Source: Vicinamibacterales bacterium (GTDB lineage Bacteria; Acidobacteriota; Vicinamibacteria; Vicinamibacterales; UBA2999). From it: a stretch of DNA of 64,000 nt. The DNA is taken from NCBI GenBank assembly GCA_030680175.1, contig JAUXWO010000070.1:1-64000 (forward strand), given 5' to 3'. The position numbers and the translations under genes were made by a program. Position 1 is the first letter of the stretch. Each line of letters begins with the position of its first letter. The notes under the pieces were generated by a model that saw nothing but the letters and a program-made list of their open reading frames with translations, made no database searches and was not told the DNA's origin. This document shows positions 33,748 through 40,684 of the stretch, one piece after another.

Positions 33748-33954
33748 GCACCCCGGGCACCTTGGGCACCCCGGGCACCTTGGGCACCTTGGGCACCTTG
33801 GGCACCTTGGGCACCTTGGGCACCTTGGGCACCTTGGGCACCCCGGGCACCGTGGGCACCCCGGGCACCGTGGGCACCTCGGGCACCTTGGGCACCCCGG
33901 GCACCGTGAGCACCGTGAGCACCCCGAGCACCCCGGGCACCGTGAGCACTCCGG
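33748..33954. repeat. Twenty-three-unit 9-bp array between divergent genes
   Basis: Twenty-three consecutive in-phase nonamers of the form GCACCNNGR (CTT, CCC, CGT or CTC in the middle). They begin 27 bases before the start of the PQQ dehydrogenase and end 134 bases before the start of the zinc protease, so they fill the shared promoter region. Because nine is a multiple of three, both strands stay open; the antisense reads as collagen-like GA(Q/R/H) repeats, which is not taken as a gene. Confidence 0.96.
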
Positions 33955-34088
33955 CACCCCCTATCTCTTGTCTCTGCGGCCCCGGTGAGGCAGGATGGGC
34001 GGCACCCACAGCTTTTCAACAGGATGGAGTGCAGGAACTGCGCCGTTTTCGATGTCACGGTGCCAGACCCCTGCCCGCGGAGGACCGG

Positions 34089-36584
34089 ATGAGACGCACG
34101 GTTGTCACCCTGATTGCCCTTCTCGCGATCGCCGCCAGTGCGACCGCCCAGCCTGCTGCCTCCCTCGCCGAGCGGACGAAGGGCCTGACGCGCACCGACG
34201 GGTTCGTCCCCTTCTACTGGGACGCCGCCCGCGGGCGGCTGCTGCTCGAGGTGCCGGCGTTCGACACCGACGTCCTCTACTACGTCTCCATCGCCCAGGG
34301 CGCCGGGTCCGTCGAGATGTCGCTCGACCGCGGCATCGTCGGCACGGCCGTGATTCATTTCGTACGCGCGGGCGGGCGCGTGCTCGTCGAGCAGCAGAAC
34401 CTGGACTACCGCGTCATCAACGGCACGCCGGCGATGCAGGAGAACGTGCGCGACTCGTTCGCCACGTCCGTGCTGGCCGCGCTGCCCGTCGAAGCCGAGG
34501 AGGGCGGGCGCGTGCTGGTGGATGGCACGCCGCTCTTCATGCGCGACGCGGCGGGCGTGGAAGGCCGCCTGCGGCAGGCGAACCAGGGGGCGTTCCGGCT
34601 CGACGTGGGGCGCAGCGCGTTCCACCTGGCACGGACCGGGGCGTTTCCCCGCAACACGGAGGTCGAGACCGTCGTGACGTTCGGCGCCGAGCAGGCGGGC
34701 CTGCTCGTCAACAACGTCACGCCCGACGGCCGGTCGTTCACGATCCGCATTCATCACTCGTTCCTGCAGGCGCCGGAGGGGTACACCCCGCGGCCCGCCG
34801 ACCCGCGCATCGGCGTGAGCGCCGTGCGCTTCCGCGACTACGGCCGGCCGTTCAACGAGAGCACCGAGGTGGCGTGGGTCTCGCGGTTCCGGCTGCAGAA
34901 GAAGGACCCCGGCGCGGCGATGAGCGAGCCGGTGGCGCCGATCGTGTTCTATCTGGACCTCGGCATCCCGGAGCCCACGCGCACGGCGATGCGCGAGGGT
35001 GCGCTCTGGTGGAACCGCGCGTTCGAGGCCGCGGGCTACCGCAACGCGGTGCAGGTGCGCGACCCGACGCCCGACATGGATCCGATGGACATCCGCTATC
35101 CGTGGATCCTGTGGATCAACCGTGACGAGCGCGGGTTCTCGAGCGGCGGCACGTATCGCGACCCGCGCACGGGCGAGATCCTGGGATCGAAGACGCGCAT
35201 GGACTCGCACCGCATCCGCACGATCGGCAACTACTGGGAGTCGTACACGCCGACGACCGAGGGCGCGGGCGGCGACGAGTGCGCGCTGTTCCTGCCGGTG
35301 CCCGACTTCCTGGTCGACCAGGCGCAGCCGCCGGACCATGCGGGGGCAAGTCCCGGGGGGCTGAACGAGATGGTGCTGCTCCGCCAGGCGTTGCTGACGG
35401 CGCACGAACTCGGCCACGTGTTCGGCTTCGGCCACAACTGGGCGTCGAGCGCCAACGACCGCGCGTCGGTGATGGAGTATCCGACGCCGCGCGTGAAGGT
35501 GCGGGCCGACGGCACGCTCGACTTGAGCGAGTCGTTCGAGGAGGGCACGGGTGTCTACGACGCGTTCATGGCGCGCTATGCCTACACGGAGTTTCCGGCC
35601 GGCCAGGAGGCCGCGGGGCTGGACGCGATCATCCGCGAGATGCGCGCGAAGAACGTGCTCTACACGCCGTCCACCGACCCGCGCTGGGCATGGTACGACG
35701 ACCGCAACGGCCCCACCGAGTACCTGCGCGAGACAATGGCGGCGCGGCGGATCATGCTGAACCGGTATGGCCCGGCGATCCTGCAGCCGGGGGAGCCGAT
35801 CGGCGCGCTGCGCGACCTCCGGCTGTGGATGGTCTATCTGCACCACCGGTGGGCGATCGAAGCCGGCGCCCGCTACGTCGGCGGGCAGTACCACAACATC
35901 GCGGTGAAGGGCGAGAGCCTGCCGCCGACCGCGCCGGTCCCGGCGGCGCTGCAGCGCGAGGTGCTGGGGCTGCTGATGGAGGCGCTCGATCCGGCGAACC
36001 TGGCGATGCCGGAGGCGCTGCTGGCACAGCTCACGCCGGACCCGGGCAGCAACCGGGAAGACATGTCGGAGGACTACCTGTTCGATCATCTGCGCGCGGC
36101 GCGCATTCTCTCGGCGCTCGTGCTCGGCGACCTGCTGGAGCCGGCGCGGGCGGCGCGGCTCGTCGCGCTCAGCGACCGCGACCCGTCGACGGTGTCGCTC
36201 CAGGAGGTGGTGGCGGCCGTCGTCGATCGGACGTGGAGCGCACCGCCGGACGCGGACGCACGGCACAGGGCACTGCGGCGCGTCACCGAGCGCGTCGCGC
36301 TGGATGCGCTGATGATGCTCGGCGCGCACCGGGACGCGACGCCGGAGGTGCGGGCGTTCGTGCTCGACCGGCTGTCGCAGCTCGAGGCGCAGCTCCGCGC
36401 GGGGCCGCATGACCCCGAGCCGCTGACGGCGGCGCACCAGCGCCAGGCCGCACGCGATCTGGCGCGGTATCTCGAGAATCCCTCGGCGAACGCCCCGACG
36501 GCGCTCGCGCCGAACTGGGGCGCACGTCCGCGGTCGCGGTTCCCGCTGCATCCGGGACCGCCGCTTGGGGGGGACATTCAGTAG
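34089..36584 (+). CDS. Large secreted zinc metalloprotease (DUF4953/DUF5117-type)
   Basis: An 831-aa exported protein with a signal peptide (MRRTVVTLIALLAIAASATAQ), an N-terminal beta-rich domain of the DUF5117/5118 type (about 25-330) and a metzincin-like catalytic domain with HELGHVFGFGHN: zinc ligands H439, H443 and H449, catalytic E440. A C-terminal helical region of about 330 residues follows. It is a likely periplasmic or secreted protease. GGAGG stands five bases before the ATG at 34089; the frame upstream is the 9-bp array. It is divergent from the PQQ dehydrogenase. Confidence 0.88.
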   Translation: MRRTVVTLIALLAIAASATAQPAASLAERTKGLTRTDGFVPFYWDAARGRLLLEVPAFDTDVLYYVSIAQGAGSVEMSLDRGIVGTAVIHFVRAGGRVLVEQQNLDYRVINGTPAMQENVRDSFATSVLAALPVEAEEGGRVLVDGTPLFMRDAAGVEGRLRQANQGAFRLDVGRSAFHLARTGAFPRNTEVETVVTFGAEQAGLLVNNVTPDGRSFTIRIHHSFLQAPEGYTPRPADPRIGVSAVRFRDYGRPFNESTEVAWVSRFRLQKKDPGAAMSEPVAPIVFYLDLGIPEPTRTAMREGALWWNRAFEAAGYRNAVQVRDPTPDMDPMDIRYPWILWINRDERGFSSGGTYRDPRTGEILGSKTRMDSHRIRTIGNYWESYTPTTEGAGGDECALFLPVPDFLVDQAQPPDHAGASPGGLNEMVLLRQALLTAHELGHVFGFGHNWASSANDRASVMEYPTPRVKVRADGTLDLSESFEEGTGVYDAFMARYAYTEFPAGQEAAGLDAIIREMRAKNVLYTPSTDPRWAWYDDRNGPTEYLRETMAARRIMLNRYGPAILQPGEPIGALRDLRLWMVYLHHRWAIEAGARYVGGQYHNIAVKGESLPPTAPVPAALQREVLGLLMEALDPANLAMPEALLAQLTPDPGSNREDMSEDYLFDHLRAARILSALVLGDLLEPARAARLVALSDRDPSTVSLQEVVAAVVDRTWSAPPDADARHRALRRVTERVALDALMMLGAHRDATPEVRAFVLDRLSQLEAQLRAGPHDPEPLTAAHQRQAARDLARYLENPSANAPTALAPNWGARPRSRFPLHPGPPLGGDIQ

Positions 36585-36720
36585 GCGACAGGCGATCGGC
36601 TGTCGGCCTTCAGCTTTCGGCTTCCGGCTGTCGGCTGTCGGCGGTCGGCTTCGGCTTTTTCCGAGAGCTGAGAGCCGGCCGCTGAGAGCCGAGAGCTGAT
36701 CGCCGCCGGCCGACAGCTCC
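36585..36720. repeat. Foldback heptamer array starting on the base after a stop codon
   Basis: Nine units (GCGACAG, GCGATCG, GCTGTCG, GCCTTCA, GCTTTCG, GCTTCCG, GCTGTCG twice, GCGGTCG) start at the first base after the protease TAG. After a T-rich turn (GGCTTTTTCC) the units reappear in complementary form (GAGAGCT, GAGAGCC, GATCGCC, GCCGGCC, GACAGCT). The whole can fold into one long imperfect hairpin. Confidence 0.9.
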
Positions 36721-36785
36721 CATCGGCCGGCGTTTCGCTCTTGTCGCCGGCTCGTGCGGTTGTGTATAGTGAAGGACTGCCGTCT

Positions 36786-36811
36786 GGCGCGCACGGGAAA
36801 CCGTGCGCGCC
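36786..36811 (+). promoter_or_regulatory. 11-bp GNRA-loop hairpin upstream of tRNA-Lys
   Basis: GGCGCGCACGG, loop GAAA, CCGTGCGCGCC: a perfect stem capped by a GNRA tetraloop, 16 bases before tRNA-Lys. It could be a terminator for upstream transcription or part of the tRNA precursor leader. No T-run follows. Confidence 0.55.
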
Positions 36812-36827
36812 TGCACTCCTCACGAGT

Positions 36828-36903
36828 GGGCCCGTAGCTCAACTGGCAGAGCAGCAGACTCTTAATCTGTTGGTTGTAGGTTCGATTCCTACCGGGCTCA
36901 CCA
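36828..36903 (+). tRNA. tRNA-Lys(CTT)
   Basis: Acceptor GGGCCCG pairs with CGGGCTC with one G-T pair. The anticodon stem GCAGA/TCTGT surrounds CTCTTAA (anticodon CTT). The T-arm is TGTAGG/CCTACC around TTCGATT. The discriminator is A and CCA is encoded. Confidence 0.96.
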
Positions 36904-37072
36904 CTTCTCGCCCCAGCTCGAACGGGTTCGCCCGGAACTCATCAGACACGCGGCATCGGCCTCCGGCCTCGCCTTCCCGCGGTCGGCACGCCACTAAGAT
37001 TGCGCGGTCGGCCCATACTATCGTGGGTTGTGTGCCGAGTTGGCTCGCGAACCCGGCCGGGGAGATCAAGTG

Positions 37073-38044
37073 ATGACCAGGGTATCCATGGCAGCGGTGA
37101 GCCTGCTTCTCCTGACGGCGGCGTGCACGAAGAGCAGCTCGTCCCCGACCAGCCCGACCTCGGGCTCGTCGAGTTCCCCGAGTAGCTGGACGCTCGCCGG
37201 CGAAGTCGTCGCGACCTCGGGGAGCGCGGTTGGCGGCGCCGCGGTGAGCTTCGCCGGCCAGCAGGCGTCCACCGACGCCGCGGGCCGCTTCATGATCCAG
37301 CATCAGTCCGCGAGTAGCGGACAACTCCTGCTCTCGCACCCGAGCCTCCTCGACCGACGCATCTGGCTGCGCGGCGGAACGAGCCGCACCGATCTCACGC
37401 TCGACCCGATCGCCCTCGTGGCGCCGTTCGACCTGGCGTTCTACCGGCAGATGGTCCGCAATGCGTTCGAGGGCACCGGCCAGGAGCCCGTACGCCGCTG
37501 GACTGTGGCGCCGAAGTTCTACGTCCGCACCACAGAGGACAGCGGAACCGCCATCGACAGCGACACGCTCGCGCGCGTCCGCGATGGACTCATCGAGGGC
37601 GTCGCGCACTACTCGCCGCTCGACCCACCGCACATTGAGATGGGCGCCGAAGACCGTCCGGAGTCGAACGGCTGGATCATCGTCCGGCTCCACCGCCGCT
37701 GGCAATCGGGCGACCCGTGCGGGCAGGCGACGGTCGGCGGGAACCAGGGGTGGATCTCGCTCTACATGGACAACTGCCGATGCCCGGGTGAGCGCAGCCG
37801 GATGGCAGTGGGCACCGTGATGCACGAAGTCGGGCACTCGATGGGCTTCTGGCACGTCTCGGAGCGTCCGCACATCCTATCGGTGCCCTACGCGTGTGGG
37901 CGGGTCGCGACCGAAAAGGAACGCTTCCACACCCGCATCGCGTACCGCCGCCCCGTTGGGAACACCGACCCGGACAACGACCCGAGCACGGCGTTCGCCT
38001 CCACGGCGGAAGCGGCGCCGGTCGTCGTGTCGTGTCATCCCTAG
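37073..38044 (+). CDS. Lipoprotein zinc metalloprotease
   Basis: A 323-aa lipoprotein (lipobox LLTAAC) with a serine-rich linker, a carboxypeptidase-regulatory-like beta-sandwich (about 40-110; AGEVVATSGSAVGGAAVSFAG) and a metzincin-type catalytic domain with HEVGHSMGFWH: zinc ligands H251, H255 and H261, catalytic E252. Four cysteines (SGDPCGQ, NCRC, YACG) may form disulfides. It is likely an anchored peptidase at the outer membrane. The start at 37073 has GGGGAG ten bases upstream. Confidence 0.82.
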   Translation: MTRVSMAAVSLLLLTAACTKSSSSPTSPTSGSSSSPSSWTLAGEVVATSGSAVGGAAVSFAGQQASTDAAGRFMIQHQSASSGQLLLSHPSLLDRRIWLRGGTSRTDLTLDPIALVAPFDLAFYRQMVRNAFEGTGQEPVRRWTVAPKFYVRTTEDSGTAIDSDTLARVRDGLIEGVAHYSPLDPPHIEMGAEDRPESNGWIIVRLHRRWQSGDPCGQATVGGNQGWISLYMDNCRCPGERSRMAVGTVMHEVGHSMGFWHVSERPHILSVPYACGRVATEKERFHTRIAYRRPVGNTDPDNDPSTAFASTAEAAPVVVSCHP

Positions 38045-38124
38045 CAGCCGGACCGTCGGGCATGGTTTGTGGGCCCACCTCGGGGCCTGCACCACAGGCC
38101 CGGCGCGCGAGGATGTCACGCGGC

Positions 38125-39243
38125 CTACCGGCGCCGCCGGAACGGGTACAGCAGCTGCGCGGTCCAGCGAGCGGGCATGTCGCCCCGGCTGTGAAGGCCG
38201 TACGCGGACGGCCAGCGGTCGGGATAGTAGTAGGTGCCGAAGAGGATGTCCCAGATGGGCGTGTGCACCGCGAAGTTCTTGTCGATCGCGTCGCGCTCGG
38301 CGGCGTGGTGCCAGTGGTGGAAGCCGGGCGTCGCCAGCACCTTGTGCAACGGACGGAACGTCCAGCGCACGTTGGCGTGGATGAACGTGGCCTGCGCGGC
38401 GACGATGAAGACGTAGAGGGCCAGCGCCGTGCGCGAGAAGCCGAGCACGAAGATCGGCACGTACACGAGCCCGCGCGTCACGACGACGTCCACGAGATGC
38501 AGCCGCGAGCCGGCCAGCCAGTCCATCTCCTCAGCCGAATGATGGATGGCGTGGAACGGCCAGAGCCACGGCACCGCATGAAACATGCGATGGATCCAGT
38601 ACTGCGTGAAGTCGGCGGCGAGCAGCAGCGCCGGCACCGCCAGGATCAGCGGCAGCGAGGCGACCGTCGCGCTCACCCACGGCACCCGCGCCCAGTCGAA
38701 GAAGATCAGCGCTGGCGTCAGCGTGAGAATGGCCAGCACCTCGATCAGCAGTGAGTTCACGAAGAAGTAGGTGAGATCGACCAGCCACTGACGCCGGAAG
38801 ACGTGCTGCGAGGCACGCAGCGCGAACAGCCGTTCGAGCGGAATGAAGACCGCGGAGTACAACAGCAGGTTCAACACGAAGAAATCGAGCCCAAGCCACG
38901 AGCGCCGGCTCACGGCGCCCTCCACCGGCACGCCCGAACCGCCGAGCAGCGCGGCCGCCAGCGTGAAGCCGATGCCGATGAGCGCCAGCATCTTGTTGGC
39001 GCGAAGAAACGCGCTGACGGTGCCCAGCAGGAACGACGCCACCAGCGTGACGTGGATGGCGGCGCGCAGGTAGCCGAGCGAGTACATCGCGCGCAGGTCG
39101 GCCTGCGTCAGGTACTCGGGGAAGTGCAGGCAGAGCACGGCGCCCAGGCCCGCAATGCCGAGGATGGCCGACAGCAGGCCGCTGACGAAGCCGTGCCCGA
39201 ACGACGTGGGCTCCGACGTCTGCATCGACAGGTGCGGCGTCAT
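38125..39243 (-). CDS. Sterol desaturase / fatty-acid hydroxylase superfamily protein
   Basis: A 372-aa membrane protein with about seven helices and the histidine clusters of the di-iron superfamily: HRMFH (about 215), HAIHH (about 228), and HWHHAAERDAIDKNFAVH near the end (about 315). It should hydroxylate or desaturate a lipid in the inner membrane. The first 110 residues add three or four helices not in the minimal family. The start at 39243 has GGAG eight bases upstream; the frame stays open to 39690, with another good site at 39528, so a 467-aa form is possible. Confidence 0.85.
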   Translation of the reverse strand: MTPHLSMQTSEPTSFGHGFVSGLLSAILGIAGLGAVLCLHFPEYLTQADLRAMYSLGYLRAAIHVTLVASFLLGTVSAFLRANKMLALIGIGFTLAAALLGGSGVPVEGAVSRRSWLGLDFFVLNLLLYSAVFIPLERLFALRASQHVFRRQWLVDLTYFFVNSLLIEVLAILTLTPALIFFDWARVPWVSATVASLPLILAVPALLLAADFTQYWIHRMFHAVPWLWPFHAIHHSAEEMDWLAGSRLHLVDVVVTRGLVYVPIFVLGFSRTALALYVFIVAAQATFIHANVRWTFRPLHKVLATPGFHHWHHAAERDAIDKNFAVHTPIWDILFGTYYYPDRWPSAYGLHSRGDMPARWTAQLLYPFRRRR

Positions 39244-39741
39244 CGTGCCGCTCCATACCGCCGTCCGTACCGCGCGCCGTCCTCCCGCACCGCGTCTGTT
39301 GAAGCCACGCGCTCCCCCCCCGAATTCCATCGACATCGACGACACGACGGCCCCGCTGCCGTCCAGCTCGCTCACGATTCCCGTCGGGTAGTTGTACAGG
39401 GACACGCCGTCATCCAACAGCGCGGCCACAGGGACACCAGGCGCGGAGAACGTCCGGAGCGGTGGCCATGTCGCGAGGCGCGTGCCATTGGTGTCAACAT
39501 TACGCCACCCCCGCTTCACCGCCATCATGGCAGCTCCTGCGACCAGCCCTTCCCCGAAATCCGTTGGCTGCAGGGTCGCCTCACCGTCATCACACGCCGC
39601 CTCGCGTGAGGCTTGTCGCCTGAGGCGACGCACCGATGCGCCGCCGTCGCCTTGCCGTGCGGACCCGACTCCCTTATCGTAGGCGTGCATTCACGCACAC
39701 ATCCCAGGCGGATGACACGCCACCAAGGAGAGGGAATCCAC
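39244..39741. other. 500-bp gap with an open extension of the desaturase frame
   Basis: On the minus strand the desaturase frame remains open, and a candidate start at 39528 (second ATG 39525) has AGGAG six bases upstream. The extra sequence (MAVKRGWRNVDTNGTRLATW, VSLYNYPTGIV) reads like protein, then passes into a glycine/arginine-rich linker. On the plus strand AAGGAGAGG at 39725 serves the DUF1028 lipoprotein. No RNA gene or repeat array was seen. Confidence 0.5.
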
Positions 39742-40596
39742 ATGATCGGGACGTATCGAGTGCTCATGCTGCTGAGCGGGCTGCTGCTCGCGGCCTGTGC
39801 GCCCCAGGCGGTCGAATATCCCACCGAGATGGAGATGACCACCTGGTCCATCGTCGGGGTCGATCCGAAGACAGGCGACGTGGGCGTGGCGGTGGCGTCC
39901 TGCGTCGAATCGTTTGGCGATGCCGTGGCCGCGCTCGTGCCCGGCAAGGGCGCCGCGGCCACGCAGGCGGGCTTCGACGTCAAGAACCGGAACATCGTGT
40001 TCGAGGCGATCAAGGAGGGCCTGACGGCTGAAGCCGTGATCGCCCGGGTCACTGACCCTGCGTCGGACGCGCAGACCGATCGGCGGCAGTACGGCGTGCT
40101 CACCATGCACGACGGGTTCGTGCGCGCGGCCGGGTTCACCACGCCCACGCGCCAGGGGGTGACCCTCGGCGAGGACGGCGTCGCCCGCTTCGCCGGCGTG
40201 ATGGCCGACCCCAGCCGAGGCGTGAGTGCCCAGGGCAACACGCTGGCAAGCGCCGAGGTGGTCCAGGGGCCGCTCGACGCCTACCGCTATGAGGACCCGG
40301 CAGGATTCAACACGCTGCCCGACCGGCTCATGCGCGCGCTCGAAGCCGGGGCCATTGCCGGCGGCGACGTCCGCTGCAACATCGGAAGCGTCAGACAGAC
40401 GACGTCGATGGCGGCCATCCTCGTCGCGCGCGGCACCGACCCGCCCTATGCCACCGAGAACATCGGGATGACCGATGCCGGCACCGACAAGGCGCCATGG
40501 CTCAACCTGTCGGTCAAGACCGAGCGCGGCAAGGAGAACCCGCTGCTCGACCTGCGCCGGCAGTACGATCAGTGGCGGCGCAACCAACCGAAGTAG
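39742..40596 (+). CDS. DUF1028-family lipoprotein
   Basis: A 284-aa protein with a lipoprotein signal (lipobox LLAAC) followed by the DUF1028 fold. The mature part contains TWSIVGVDPKTGDVGVAVASC, LVPGKGAAATQAGFDV and TRQGVTLGEDG, then SAQGNTLAS. The beta-sheet-rich start resembles Ntn-hydrolases, so peptide or amide hydrolysis is possible but unproven. The chosen ATG has AAGGAGAGG nine bases upstream. Confidence 0.85.
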   Translation: MIGTYRVLMLLSGLLLAACAPQAVEYPTEMEMTTWSIVGVDPKTGDVGVAVASCVESFGDAVAALVPGKGAAATQAGFDVKNRNIVFEAIKEGLTAEAVIARVTDPASDAQTDRRQYGVLTMHDGFVRAAGFTTPTRQGVTLGEDGVARFAGVMADPSRGVSAQGNTLASAEVVQGPLDAYRYEDPAGFNTLPDRLMRALEAGAIAGGDVRCNIGSVRQTTSMAAILVARGTDPPYATENIGMTDAGTDKAPWLNLSVKTERGKENPLLDLRRQYDQWRRNQPK

Positions 40597-40684
40597 GCCG
40601 GTGCGGTTCACGGTGGGGCACGCGGCCCGGCCCTGGCCCCGCCGGGGTCGCGTGTCCATGCCGTCGTGGCGTCTCGGCCGCTGA

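Noticed and set aside
33748-33954. CRISPR array
   Set aside because: Units are contiguous 9-mers with no spacers, and no cas genes are present. The same applies to all the 7-bp and 8-bp arrays.
34089-34160. Riboswitch or T-box leaders in the longer upstream gaps
   Set aside because: No conserved riboswitch core was recognised in any gap over 150 bases; the gaps are mostly repeat arrays.
33291-36842. 1183-aa minus-strand frame with collagen-like GA(Q/R/H) repeats
   Set aside because: The repeats are the antisense of the 9-bp array, and the rest is antisense to the zinc protease. No start site or signal peptide supports it.
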